A DNA stretch of 64,000 nucleotides, taken from NCBI GenBank assembly GCA_035948135.1, contig DASZJL010000022.1, positions 1 to 64,000 of the forward strand, given 5' to 3'. The notes beneath the pieces were generated by a model that saw nothing but the letters and a program-made list of their open reading frames with translations, searched no databases and was not told the DNA's origin. Below, piece by piece: positions 7,691-15,943 of this stretch. The DNA comes from CADDZP01 sp035948135 (GTDB lineage Bacteria > Actinomycetota > Acidimicrobiia > Acidimicrobiales > AC-14). The translations under genes were made by a program, and so were the position numbers. How positions within the stretch are numbered: position 1 is the first letter of the stretch; each line of letters begins with the position of its first letter.

Positions 7691-8674
7691 CTAATCCAGA
7701 CGGCCGATCTCCTTCAGCCAGCCGATGAGTTCGAGCAAGCCGTCGTCGAGTGGTGTGGCGACGTATCCGAGGCGGTCGGCGGTCTTCGATATCGCGGGAC
7801 GTTCGCTTGGGTCAGCGCGAGCGTCGGTTGCGATGGCCATGAGGGTTGGCCCGAAGATCTCCGCCAGTTCGGGATCCGCGGAGGGGTCGACGTCGTCGAC
7901 GCGGTGGGTGACTCCGGCGAGGGCGCACGCGCGGTTGCAGGCCCCGGCGATGCTCATTGCGTCCTCCGGCCGTCCGTCGAGCATGTAGCGCTCACCGGCG
8001 ATGCCGCGGTCGAGCGCCGCGATTGAACCGCGGGCCACGTCCTCGGCGAATACCCAGCTCACGGGGAAGCGGAGATAACGATCGAGCCGGGCGCGCAGGG
8101 CGGCGAGGAGCACCCGATTGAAGCTGGTCCGGGCCAACGCACGACTGACGACGGGAGACGGGCCGTAGATCGCGCCCGGATGGCAGGTGACGACGTCCTG
8201 TCCGGCGGCGGCGCGCGCCATTGCCTCTTGGAAGGCCGCCAGCTTCGTGACCGTGTAGGGGTCCGTGCTCGGGTGGGCGGCGATGGGCGCATCCTCCGGC
8301 GCGGCGCCGGTCGTCGTATCGAAGAAGGTGCCCGTGCTGAGAGCTACCACCCGGCGCATGCCCTCCGACTCTGCGGCGTCCAAGACATTGCGCGTCCCGA
8401 CGACGTTCACCGACTCGAACTCACCGAGGTCCTGGGAGGATCCGCCGAGCAGCGCCGCGCAATGGATCGCAGCGTCGCAGCCCGCGGCCGCGCTGGCAAC
8501 ACTTCCAGCGTCGGTGACGTCGCCCAGCGCCAACTCGACCCCCAGAGCCGCCAAGGGCGCCGAGTCGGCGTTCGGACGGACAAGGGCGCGGGCGTCGTCG
8601 CCCCGTTCCACGAGGATCCGACAGACGTTGGCACCGGTGAGACCGGTCGCGCCGGTCACCAGGACGGTGCTCAC
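7691..8674 (-). CDS. NAD(P)-dependent epimerase/reductase of the extended SDR family
   Basis: A 327-residue Rossmann protein with the cofactor loop GATGLTG (8-14) and the catalytic pair YTVTK (Tyr140, Lys144) preceded by Ser/Thr at about 113-115. It is similar in layout to dihydroflavonol-4-reductase and sterol-dehydrogenase-type SDRs; the substrate is not predictable. Its start overlaps the stop of the upstream carboxymuconolactone decarboxylase-like gene by 4 bases, so the two form an operon, probably catabolic. It lies inside the segment that splits the dcw cluster. Confidence 0.88.
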   Translation of the reverse strand: MSTVLVTGATGLTGANVCRILVERGDDARALVRPNADSAPLAALGVELALGDVTDAGSVASAAAGCDAAIHCAALLGGSSQDLGEFESVNVVGTRNVLDAAESEGMRRVVALSTGTFFDTTTGAAPEDAPIAAHPSTDPYTVTKLAAFQEAMARAAAGQDVVTCHPGAIYGPSPVVSRALARTSFNRVLLAALRARLDRYLRFPVSWVFAEDVARGSIAALDRGIAGERYMLDGRPEDAMSIAGACNRACALAGVTHRVDDVDPSADPELAEIFGPTLMAIATDARADPSERPAISKTADRLGYVATPLDDGLLELIGWLKEIGRLD

Positions 8675-9252
8675 GTCGTCGCCGGCTCCACGTCCTTGGT
8701 GGTGTCGACTTGGTCCGGTGCGAACGGGATGACCGGCGGGTCGGTGCCGAACACGTCGAGCGTATGGATGAACCGATGTGTGCCCATGGTCTGGGCACAG
8801 CTGAATCCCAGCTCGATGATCTGCGCGGCCGTGAAGACCTTGCCGAGACGGGCGTAGAACGCCGCGTCGATGGCGTGGTGGTCCGCGGAGAGGAGGTCGA
8901 GGAACTCAACGGCCATGCGCTCCTGCTCCGTCAGGGTGTCGTGGCCGGGCGCCAGCAGGCAGCTCACATCTTCATCGGTGATGGAGTCGTGCTTGCGGGA
9001 CTGCATGCACGGCTGGCACTCGCCGAGCTGTGCGCTGCGAATCCTGATCAGCTCGAGAATGCGACCCCCGAGGAGGCTGCCACCTCCCATGTGCGTGCGC
9101 TGCATATGGATCGCCTGTAACTGTGCGGTGCGGTAGGCGAAGATCTGCAGTGGCACCGGCGTCGAGTAGAGCCCCTCGGCAACCCCGTCCTCGATGATCT
9201 CGCGAGGCCCTGGAGCGAGCTGATCTAGGGGGATTGGCTCGAGCACTGGCAT
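8671..9252 (-). CDS. Carboxymuconolactone decarboxylase family protein (AhpD-like)
   Basis: A 193-residue all-helical protein with the AhpD-type active site E78-C79-x-x-C82 and His88 (GECQPCMQSRKHD). Family members with this Cys pair are thiol-dependent peroxidase or disulfide reductase partners; true decarboxylases lack it. The ATG at 9252 has a GAGAGG sequence about 10 bases upstream. It is the first gene of a two-gene unit with the SDR. The physiological substrate is unknown. Confidence 0.88.
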   Translation of the reverse strand: MPVLEPIPLDQLAPGPREIIEDGVAEGLYSTPVPLQIFAYRTAQLQAIHMQRTHMGGGSLLGGRILELIRIRSAQLGECQPCMQSRKHDSITDEDVSCLLAPGHDTLTEQERMAVEFLDLLSADHHAIDAAFYARLGKVFTAAQIIELGFSCAQTMGTHRFIHTLDVFGTDPPVIPFAPDQVDTTKDVEPATT

Positions 9253-9452
9253 GACGACGGCCCTCTCTACTGGTGCCGCAGTGTTCCCCGCGGCCAGCCG
9301 GGAGCATACGGCCGTCGGGCGCGCTCGATGTCGACGCGATCGGCGCCCTGTTTCAATCGCGGAGAACGAGTTCTTGTCATACCCCCCTGGGATAATGGAC
9401 TTAGGAGTTGCACTTCCCCGTTGGTCTGTCGGTCGGACAGGACGGTGCGGTC
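9253..9452. other. Intergenic region between divergent genes
   Basis: About 200 bases between the AhpD-like gene and the DUF222-HNH gene. It holds a GATAAT -10-like hexamer (9391-9396, plus) with a TTGTCA at 9374-9379, but the spacing of 11 bases is too short for a standard promoter pair. No other structure was seen. Confidence 0.4.
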
Positions 9453-10664
9453 ATGTGCGAGAAGCTCACCGAGCTGGAGAAGGCCATGGGGGTCTTCGCC
9501 GCGGGCTTCGACCCTGCGCTGCTGTCTGCGGCCCAGGCCGAAGGGGTGATGGAGCGGGCGTCGCGCATCGAGCACATGGGCGCCACCGTCAAGGCTCTGG
9601 CCGCGGCCCGGATGTGCGAGACCGAGCTGTGGGAACAGGGCGGCGACAGGACCCCCGCGCACATGTTGGCCCGCAGAACCGGCCAGACCGTCTCGGAGGC
9701 GGCCCAGCAGCTGGAGGCGGCCAAGCGCCTCAAGGACCACCCCAAGACCGACGCCGCGGCGAGAAAGGGCAGGCTCTCGCCCAAGCAGGCCGCCGCCATC
9801 ACCGACGCGGCGGCTGCGGACCCCAAAGCCGAGGACGACCTCTTGGACCTGGCCGACCGGGCCTCGCTCGGCGAGCTGCGCGACGAGGCCGCCCGGCGCA
9901 AGGCCGCGGCATCGGACCTCGAGGAGCGCCAGAAGAAGATCCACGCCGAGCGCAACGTGCGCCACTGGACAGGGCCCGACGGGGCCTGGCGCCTGGCCGC
10001 CTACGGTCCCCCCGAGGCGGGGGCTCGCTTCATGGCCCGCCTCCAGCCGATCATCGACGCCATCTTCAAGAAGGCACGGGCCGAGGACCGGCGTGAGCCC
10101 ACCGAGGCGTACGCCTTCGACGCCCTCATGCAGCTGGGCGAGGGCGAGGACGCGCCGAAGGGCCGGGCGGGGACCACCAAGGTGCTCGTTCGGGTGGACC
10201 TCGAGTCCCTGGTGCGGGGCCATGCCACCGACGGCGAGGTCTGTGAGATCGCCGGGTTCGGGCCGGTACCGGTGTCGGTCGTCGAGGAGATCCTGGCCCG
10301 GGGCGACACCTTCCTGGCCGCCGTCTTGACCACGGGCCAACGGGTCACCGGTGTGGCCCATCTGGGGCGGCGACCGACCGCGGCGCAGGTCTCGGGTCTG
10401 CAGTGGTTGTATCCGACCTGTGCGGTGGAGGGATGCAGCGCCCCCGCGAGGCAGTGGGACCACCGCGAGGACTGGTCCAAGACGCATCGCACCCCCTTCG
10501 ACGGCCTCGACGGCTATTGCTGCCACCACCACGACAAGAAGACCTACGACGGCTGGGCCCTGGTCGAGGGGGTTGGCAAGCGGGCCTTCGTGGCGCCGGG
10601 CGATCCCAGCCACCCGAGGAACGTCAAAGAAAGGGAGCGACCACCGCCGAAGGTGGCCGCCTAG
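9453..10664 (+). CDS. DUF222 and HNH endonuclease domain protein
   Basis: An N-terminal DUF222 helical domain (from CEKLTELEKAMGVFAAGF, about residues 2-330) is followed by a C-terminal HNH nuclease module with CAVEGC, QWDHREDW and YCCHHHDKKT. This architecture is the 13E12-repeat family, which is multicopy in many actinobacteria and probably mobile or defence-related; the role is unproven. ATG 9453 fits the usual N terminus; a TTG at 9408 would add 15 residues. A GATAAT hexamer lies at 9391-9396. The stop abuts the convergent osmC stop with no gap. It sits inside the dcw break. Confidence 0.88.
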   Translation: MCEKLTELEKAMGVFAAGFDPALLSAAQAEGVMERASRIEHMGATVKALAAARMCETELWEQGGDRTPAHMLARRTGQTVSEAAQQLEAAKRLKDHPKTDAAARKGRLSPKQAAAITDAAAADPKAEDDLLDLADRASLGELRDEAARRKAAASDLEERQKKIHAERNVRHWTGPDGAWRLAAYGPPEAGARFMARLQPIIDAIFKKARAEDRREPTEAYAFDALMQLGEGEDAPKGRAGTTKVLVRVDLESLVRGHATDGEVCEIAGFGPVPVSVVEEILARGDTFLAAVLTTGQRVTGVAHLGRRPTAAQVSGLQWLYPTCAVEGCSAPARQWDHREDWSKTHRTPFDGLDGYCCHHHDKKTYDGWALVEGVGKRAFVAPGDPSHPRNVKERERPPPKVAA

Positions 10665-11177
10665 TCAGGCCACCGCGGGCGTGTACGACACGCTGAGGTT
10701 CGGCGAGCGGGTGAGGGTCTGGAGGACGACGCAGTAGCGCTCGGTCGTCTTGATGATGCTGTCGAGGTCCTCGGGCGCGGCGTCGGACTGCAGATCGAAC
10801 GACAGGCGGATGTCGGTGAAGCCGACGGCGGCGTCGCGGTCGACGCCCATGGTCCCCCGAAAGTCGAGGTCGCCTTCGGCCCGCACGGTGCCGCTGACAT
10901 CGAGGCCGCGGTTGGTCGCAACCGACCGAAGCGTCACGCCCGCGCACGCCACCAGCGCCTGGAGCAGCATGTCGCCCGAACAGGCCAGCGACCCGTCGCC
11001 GCCGCTCGCAGGGTGCAGTCCGGCCTCGACCATCGCCCGTCCCGTCTCGACCGAGCAAGAGACCTCTTCGCTCCCGAGCTCTCCCGAAGCGCGCAACGTG
11101 ATCATCGCCGCATCTGCGTCCTCCTTGTAGCGGTCCTTCAACGGCGACTGCACTCGCCGGAGCTCGTCACGGTCCAC
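10665..11177 (-). CDS. OsmC family peroxiredoxin-like protein
   Basis: A 170-residue OsmC/Ohr-fold protein. The two redox cysteines are in LVACAGVTLRS and ERYCVVLQTL, the spacing expected for the family, which reduces organic hydroperoxides with dithiol donors. GTG 11177 has a strong AAGGAGG sequence 5 bases upstream, overlapping the end of the preceding ABM gene. It is likely co-transcribed with the ABM and kinase genes. Its stop directly abuts the convergent DUF222-HNH stop. Confidence 0.9.
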   Translation of the reverse strand: MDRDELRRVQSPLKDRYKEDADAAMITLRASGELGSEEVSCSVETGRAMVEAGLHPASGGDGSLACSGDMLLQALVACAGVTLRSVATNRGLDVSGTVRAEGDLDFRGTMGVDRDAAVGFTDIRLSFDLQSDAAPEDLDSIIKTTERYCVVLQTLTRSPNLSVSYTPAVA

Positions 11178-11186
11178 CGCGCCTCC

Positions 11187-11483
11187 TTAGGCGTTCGTCA
11201 CCAACTGGTAATGCTCGACCGTCGGGAACGGGTCGTAGAAGCGGTGCAGCATCGCACGCCACTGCTCGTACTCGGGCGAGCACCGGAAGCCCTCGGTGTG
11301 GTCCTCGAGGCGGTCCCACTCGACGAGAAGCAGATATCGGTTCGGCTGCTCGACGGAACGCGACAGTCGGAGCGATCGGAAGCCGCGCGTTGAGGCGATG
11401 ATCTGCTTGGCGCGGCCAAAGGACTCCTCGAACTCGGACTCCTGGCCGGGGACGACGTCGAGGAGAGCGTGCTCGAGGATCAT
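11187..11483 (-). CDS. Antibiotic biosynthesis monooxygenase (ABM) domain protein
   Basis: A 98-residue ferredoxin-like fold protein (MILEHALLDVVPGQE ... FRSLRLSRSVEQPNRYLLLVEW ... TEGFRCSPEYEQW). ABM-fold proteins act on quinones, haem or polyketides, or are simple stress proteins; nothing narrows this one. ATG 11483 gives the conserved N terminus, while the frame extends upstream without homology. It lies 25 bases after the P-loop kinase gene and 9 bases before osmC, so the three are probably one unit. Confidence 0.82.
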   Translation of the reverse strand: MILEHALLDVVPGQESEFEESFGRAKQIIASTRGFRSLRLSRSVEQPNRYLLLVEWDRLEDHTEGFRCSPEYEQWRAMLHRFYDPFPTVEHYQLVTNA

Positions 11484-11508
11484 GAAGCGCAGTATGCCTG
11501 CAGAGACC

Positions 11509-12033
11509 TCAACGGACCGCGCCTTCGCGCCAGCCGCGGTCGAGGATCTCATCGACGGTCTCCTCGGGCGTTTGATCCGAGGAGTCGACCCAGGCACCTA
11601 GCTGCGGAGTCGTGGCGCGGAAGCCGGCGTCGAACTCCTCGACCGTCCACCCGTCGTCGTAGCCGGTCTTCACTCGACCGGCCTCGCGGGCGGCGACGAC
11701 GTCGGGATGGGGAACGAGCACGATCACGATCAGGGGCCGGGACCGGATGAACGAGACGTACTCCGCAAGAACCGGACCGGCGACCACGTCCTGGACGACG
11801 ACCGTGAAGCCGCCGTCGAAGTAGGCGTCGGCCACGGACCCTGCGATCCGGTAACGCAGGCGCAGCTGCGCCCATGCTTCATCCCCAGCATCCGGAGACA
11901 TCGATACCGCTCCGGACACCACCATCCGTCGGAACACGTCGCCGTGGACGTGGACGCCCCGGTCGAAGCTGCGGGCGAGCAGGTCAGCGACCGTCGACTT
12001 GCCCGACGCGGGAACACCCGTGAGCAAGAACAC
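11509..12033 (-). CDS. P-loop kinase or phosphotransferase (AAA_33 family)
   Basis: A 174-residue cytoplasmic P-loop protein with Walker A GVPASGKST at residues 7-15, a HGD motif after the first strand, and a lid region rich in Arg (EAGRVKTGYDDGW). It resembles chloramphenicol-phosphotransferase-like and small-molecule kinase families; the substrate is unknown. The frame is open upstream into the dodecin gene, so the GTG at 12033 was chosen as the only ordinary start. The truncated kinase-like tail at 7479 may be from a related gene. Confidence 0.8.
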   Translation of the reverse strand: MFLLTGVPASGKSTVADLLARSFDRGVHVHGDVFRRMVVSGAVSMSPDAGDEAWAQLRLRYRIAGSVADAYFDGGFTVVVQDVVAGPVLAEYVSFIRSRPLIVIVLVPHPDVVAAREAGRVKTGYDDGWTVEEFDAGFRATTPQLGAWVDSSDQTPEETVDEILDRGWREGAVR

Positions 12034-12071
12034 GGCCCGGGGTGGGACGCCCGGGCGCGAAGGCTGGGCGC

Positions 12072-12356
12072 TCAGCGGCGCTTGGACGGCGCCTTCTTGG
12101 CGGCCGGGGCCTTGGCAGGCGCCGGCGCGGTCTTGGACGCTCCGCCGGGGTTCTCGTACTTGAACGAGACCTTGACCTTGGCCCGGTACGCCGTGACCTT
12201 GCCCTCGTCGAGCGCCATGTCGAGCTCGACCACCTCAGCCACGCGCAGGTCACGCAGGGACTGTGAGGCCTGCTTGACGGCGGCAGCCGCCGCCTTCTCC
12301 CACGACTGGGTGCTGGTGCCGATCAGCTCGACAACCGTGTAGACGCTCTCCGCCAT
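12072..12356 (-). CDS. Dodecin family flavin-binding protein with basic Pro/Ala tail
   Basis: Dodecins form hollow dodecamers that store flavins. Residues 1-68 are a clear dodecin (VYTVVELIGTSTQSWEKAA ... YRAKVKVSFKYE). The remaining 26 residues are an Ala/Pro/Lys-rich tail ending KKAPSKRR, absent from classical dodecins of about 70 residues. The tail could bind nucleic acid or be a disordered extension. ATG 12356 has GGAGG about 6 bases upstream. The kinase gene follows. Confidence 0.92.
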   Translation of the reverse strand: MAESVYTVVELIGTSTQSWEKAAAAAVKQASQSLRDLRVAEVVELDMALDEGKVTAYRAKVKVSFKYENPGGASKTAPAPAKAPAAKKAPSKRR

Positions 12357-12488
12357 GCCAGCCTCCGTTCATCGATTACGCCAGCGCACACGCTACGCAT
12401 CGGCGAAGGCGGCTGCTGGACGACCCGGCTACAGGCAGTCCTAGTGAGCAGCGATTCCGAGCGATCGTCGGCGGTCGGGCGGCGACCG
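12357..12488. other. Intergenic region
   Basis: About 130 bases between the protease stop and the dodecin start on the same strand. I see no convincing promoter, hairpin or small ORF apart from the dodecin Shine-Dalgarno sequence. Confidence 0.3.
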
Positions 12489-13325
12489 TTAGATGGGGAG
12501 CCCGCCCTTGAAGGGCTCGGTGCCGTTCGCGAGCTGAACGCCCGCTAGCGATGACACATGCGCATGCATGTAGTCGAGCTCCTTGGCCAGCGTGCCGACG
12601 CCGTTGGCGCCCGCGAGCGGCAGGATCTGGACCGTGCTCAGCACGCCGAAGGCCTGACCCGAGCTGTTGAGGAAGCCACTGCCGGAGTCACCCGGAATGC
12701 CCGGCGTCAGCGTGTACACCGTCTGCTGCCAGCCGCCGCTGTCGGAGCCGAGGCTGATACCCAACTTCGGGCTGAGCGGCGGAACCGGACGCAGCGACGA
12801 GTTGCCGTAGCTGTAGACCTGGTCGAGCATGGCGGTGCTGCCGGCCAGCCCGGTGGGGCCGCCCCAGTGAGGCACCGACGGGTTGACCTTGGCGGCGTCG
12901 GCGGGATCGAGCTGCACCAGTGCCAGGTCGTTGAAGGCGCAGGTGTTGGCGTCCGCCTCCTTCAGGGTCTGCATGGTGACCCAGGAGTTGTAGACCATCG
13001 TCCCGGGCTTGCTGGCGCCCTGGACGGCGACCTGCGTACCGACGGGGAGGGTGCCGCTACTGCAGCCGTCGGTCGCGGTGTTGCCGCCGGTGCCCGAGCA
13101 GTGGGCGGCCTGACCGATGTAGACGTTGGTCGAGTCGTAGTAGATGAAGTTCGCCGTGCACTGTGCACCTTGGGTGTCGGTTTGCACCCCGGGATGCACC
13201 GCGGCCGTGGCCGCCGGCGCCCACGCGGGCGAGCTGCGGGCCGGTGCCAGCCCGGCGACGCCGGAGAACACCACGAGTAGCACTCCGAGGAGAGCAGCGA
13301 AGGGAAGGACGCGGAGCGTACGCAT
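12489..13325 (-). CDS. Secreted trypsin-like serine protease
   Basis: The 278 residues start with a signal peptide (MRTLRVLPFAALLGVLLVVF, cleavage likely after about residue 30). A chymotrypsin-fold domain follows with all three catalytic residues: His75 in GQAAHC, Asp133 in FNDLAL and Ser214 in GDSGSG. There is no PDZ domain, so it is not HtrA. ATG 13325 was preferred over the upstream GTG at 13349 because a TAnnnT box ends 6 bases before it and it gives a clean signal peptide. It lies just downstream of ftsW but has its own predicted promoter. Confidence 0.88.
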   Translation of the reverse strand: MRTLRVLPFAALLGVLLVVFSGVAGLAPARSSPAWAPAATAAVHPGVQTDTQGAQCTANFIYYDSTNVYIGQAAHCSGTGGNTATDGCSSGTLPVGTQVAVQGASKPGTMVYNSWVTMQTLKEADANTCAFNDLALVQLDPADAAKVNPSVPHWGGPTGLAGSTAMLDQVYSYGNSSLRPVPPLSPKLGISLGSDSGGWQQTVYTLTPGIPGDSGSGFLNSSGQAFGVLSTVQILPLAGANGVGTLAKELDYMHAHVSSLAGVQLANGTEPFKGGLPI

Positions 13326-13331
13326 AGCCAC

Positions 13332-13337
13332 AACGTA
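13332..13337 (-). promoter_or_regulatory. -10 element of the trypsin-like protease
   Basis: TACGTT on the minus strand ends 6 bases before ATG 13325. This predicts a leaderless transcript and independent transcription from ftsW. Confidence 0.6.
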
Positions 13338-13377
13338 CCCCCACCGCACAGTGGGGAAGGCCGCGCCCGAACTGCTT

Positions 13378-14580
13378 TTAACGGGTTTGTCGGGCGATGT
13401 TCAACAAGATCCCGGCGGCGCCCATCGTGATCACCAGCGACGAACCGCCGAAGGAGATGAACGGCAGCGGGACGCCGGTGACAGGGAGCACGCCGATCAC
13501 CGCGCCGATGTTGATCAGCGCCTGGCCGACGACCCATGCCGTGATGCCGGCGGCCAGCAGTGCGCCGAACCGATCCGGCGCCTTCAGGGCCGTGCGGACG
13601 CCGAGAATGGCGAAGGCAACGAACAGACCGATCACCAGCAGGGTGCCGATCAGGCCCAGCTCCTCGCCGATGATGGCGAAGATGAAGTCGGTGTAGGCGT
13701 TGGGGAGGAAGCCCCACTTGGCGCGACTGGCGCCCAGCCCGAGCCCGGTCCAGTGACCACTGGCGAGCCCGACCAACGACTGCACGATCTGGTAGCCGCT
13801 GTTGCCGGCGTCCTTCCACGGGTTGAGGAACGAGAACAGACGAGCCCGCCGGTAGCTCTCGACGAGCCCGAGCAAGAGAGCGGCGCCCGCCGCCGCACCC
13901 ATGACTCCGCCGAGCGTGCGCAGCTCGACGCCACCCACGAACAGCAGTACGAGCACGATGCAGCCGAGGACGAGCGTGGTGCCCATGTCGGGCTGGCCCA
14001 TGACGAGGAAGGCGGCGATCCCGAACACGACGAGAATCGGGCGCAGCGCGCTGCGGGCGCTGCCCTTGGCGCCCCGCCGGGCGAGGATGTCGGCGGTGAA
14101 CAGCAGGATGGCGAGCTTGGCGAACTCCGAGGGCTGGACGCGGAACTGACCAGTGCCGATCCAGCGCGACGACCCTCGCACCGACACACCCAGACCAGGC
14201 ACAAGAACGACGAGCAGCAGCCCGAGGGCGACCAAGACCAACGGCACAGCCGGGCGCTGCCACCGCCGGTAGTCGATGCGGACCGCGAGCAGCAGGGCGA
14301 CGGCGCCGATCACGACCCACATGGCCTGGCGCTGGAACACGACCCACGAGCTGCCGAAGTCACGCAGGGCCTGCACCGACGACGCCGACAGCACCATCAC
14401 CAGGCCGACGACGACGAGCGCGCTGACGTCCATGGCCAGCAGCACGAACAGGGGCGTCGACCGCGACCGGGGCGGCTTCTGCGCCTGGCGCCGTCGCGGC
14501 GACGCAGCGCGGTGCCCGGTGGACGACGACGACGGCCCCCGCCCGCTCCGAGAGCGAACCCGCTCAGCTGCGGCCGGCAC
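13378..14580 (-). CDS. ftsW: FtsW, septal peptidoglycan glycosyltransferase (SEDS)
   Basis: A SEDS-family polymerase that makes septal glycan strands together with its class B PBP, FtsI. It is 400 residues with a basic cytoplasmic N terminus and about ten transmembrane helices. It carries the RodA/FtsW signatures RVQPSEFAKLAILL, FLNPWKDAGNSGYQIVQSL and GEELGLIGT, and the C-terminal PFISFGGSSL. GTG 14580 overlaps the murD stop by 17 bases; the longer open frame upstream is in murD. It is the last gene of the mraZ-to-ftsW block; the usual next gene, murG, is not here. Confidence 0.95.
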   Translation of the reverse strand: MPAAAERVRSRSGRGPSSSSTGHRAASPRRRQAQKPPRSRSTPLFVLLAMDVSALVVVGLVMVLSASSVQALRDFGSSWVVFQRQAMWVVIGAVALLLAVRIDYRRWQRPAVPLVLVALGLLLVVLVPGLGVSVRGSSRWIGTGQFRVQPSEFAKLAILLFTADILARRGAKGSARSALRPILVVFGIAAFLVMGQPDMGTTLVLGCIVLVLLFVGGVELRTLGGVMGAAAGAALLLGLVESYRRARLFSFLNPWKDAGNSGYQIVQSLVGLASGHWTGLGLGASRAKWGFLPNAYTDFIFAIIGEELGLIGTLLVIGLFVAFAILGVRTALKAPDRFGALLAAGITAWVVGQALINIGAVIGVLPVTGVPLPFISFGGSSLVITMGAAGILLNIARQTR

Positions 14581-15943
14581 CGGCGTCCTCCTCGAGCAGT
14601 TGACCGACCGCGCGCTGGAAGTCGTCGCCCCGCTCGCCGTAGGACTGGTACCAGTCGAACGACGCGCAGCCCGGCGACAGAAGCACGGCGTCGCCGCGGT
14701 GGGCGGCGGCCGCGGCGGCGCGCACAGCATCGTCCATCGACGTCGCCACCGTCACAGGCCGGAGACCCGCGAACGCCTTCTCGATCTCGGGTGCGGCTTC
14801 GCCGATGGCGACGACGGCGCGCACGCGATCGGCGGCCTGCGCAAGGACGGAGAGGTCGAGATCCTTGTTGCGCCCGCCGGCGATCAGCACCACCGAGCCG
14901 AACCCGCGCAGCGCGGCGAGGGCGGCATGGGGGTTGGTTGCCTTGCTGTCGTCGTACCACTCCACCCCACCAGCGTCGCCTACCAGCGCCACTCGGTGGG
15001 GGAATCCCTCCCAGCGACGCAACGCGGCGCGCACACCGTCCAGGTCCGCGCCCGCCGCCAGCGCGGCCGCCGAGGCGGCCAACGCGTTGGAAATGTCGTG
15101 AGGCAGCGACCGTCGCAGCGACCCGGCGTCGACAATTTCGACGCCTGCAGGCGTGCGCAGGATGCCCTCGTCGAAGTGATAGTCAGTTTGAATGTTGGAG
15201 TCGGCGTGGTCGAGACCGAAGCGGACGACCTGCGACGGTGCGGCCTCGGCCCAGCGCAGGACCTCGGCGTCGTCGGCGTTGACGACGGCGGTGTCGTCTG
15301 CGTCCTGGCGGGCCCAGATGCGGGCCTTGGCGCGCCCGTAGGCCTCCAGGTCGGGATGCCAGTCGAGGTGGTCGGGCGCCAGGTTGAGCCACACCGCCAC
15401 CGCGGGATGGAACTCCTCGGTCAGCTCGAGCTGGAACGACGACACTTCGACCACCAGCAGTTCGGCCGGGCCCTTGACCGCTTCCACCAGCGGCACGCCG
15501 ATGTTGCCGGCCGCGACCGCGGCGACGCCCGAGGCCGTCAGCATGTCGGTGACGAGGCCGGTGACCGTCGTCTTGCCGTTCGTGCCGGTGATGGCGACGA
15601 GCGGCTTGTCCGCCCACCGCGCCGCCAGCTCGATCTCGCCGACCACGGACACGCCCCGGTCCCGCGCGATCGTGAACACCGGGTGCCGCGGCGGCACGCC
15701 CGGGCTCGGGATGACCATGTCGGCGCCGTGGACGAGCGTGGCCAGGGTCGACGCGTCGGGCTTGGTGACCACGTCGACACCCAGCGGCGCCAGCTCGGCC
15801 CGCCGCGCCCGGACGGAGTCACTGGGCCGGTCGTCGACCGCGACGACGTCGTAGCCCCGCTCGACGAGGGCGCGCGCCACTGCGGTGCCGCTGATGCCGA
15901 GGCCGACGATGACCGCCCGCTCCCCCGCGCCGCGCTCAGCCAC
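14564..15943 (-). CDS. murD: UDP-MurNAc-L-alanine--D-glutamate ligase MurD
   Basis: MurD adds D-Glu to UDP-MurNAc-L-Ala. The 459 residues show the N-terminal GLGISGTAVARALVERG, the P-loop ITGTNGKTTVTGL, the ligase motif LNLAPDHLDWH and the C-terminal YDDSKATNPHAA with LIAGGRNKDLD. The start is GTG 15943, overlapping the mraY stop by 8 bases. The ftsW start lies within its last codons. Length and domain order are normal. Confidence 0.97.
   Translation of the reverse strand: MAERGAGERAVIVGLGISGTAVARALVERGYDVVAVDDRPSDSVRARRAELAPLGVDVVTKPDASTLATLVHGADMVIPSPGVPPRHPVFTIARDRGVSVVGEIELAARWADKPLVAITGTNGKTTVTGLVTDMLTASGVAAVAAGNIGVPLVEAVKGPAELLVVEVSSFQLELTEEFHPAVAVWLNLAPDHLDWHPDLEAYGRAKARIWARQDADDTAVVNADDAEVLRWAEAAPSQVVRFGLDHADSNIQTDYHFDEGILRTPAGVEIVDAGSLRRSLPHDISNALAASAAALAAGADLDGVRAALRRWEGFPHRVALVGDAGGVEWYDDSKATNPHAALAALRGFGSVVLIAGGRNKDLDLSVLAQAADRVRAVVAIGEAAPEIEKAFAGLRPVTVATSMDDAVRAAAAAAHRGDAVLLSPGCASFDWYQSYGERGDDFQRAVGQLLEEDAGAGRS

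Noticed and set aside
9374..9396. TTGTCA with GATAAT as a full promoter for the DUF222-HNH gene
   Set aside because: The spacing of 11 bases is far from 16-18, so the two hexamers cannot act together; only the GATAAT may be relevant.
12489..13325. HtrA/DegP-type protease
   Set aside because: The catalytic triad is present but there is no PDZ domain, and the signal peptide and size fit a simple secreted trypsin-like protease.
13144..15282. 712-codon plus-strand frame opposite ftsW and murD
   Set aside because: Composition is low-complexity His/Asp/Gln/Arg with no domain; murD, ftsW and the protease on the other strand carry complete motifs.
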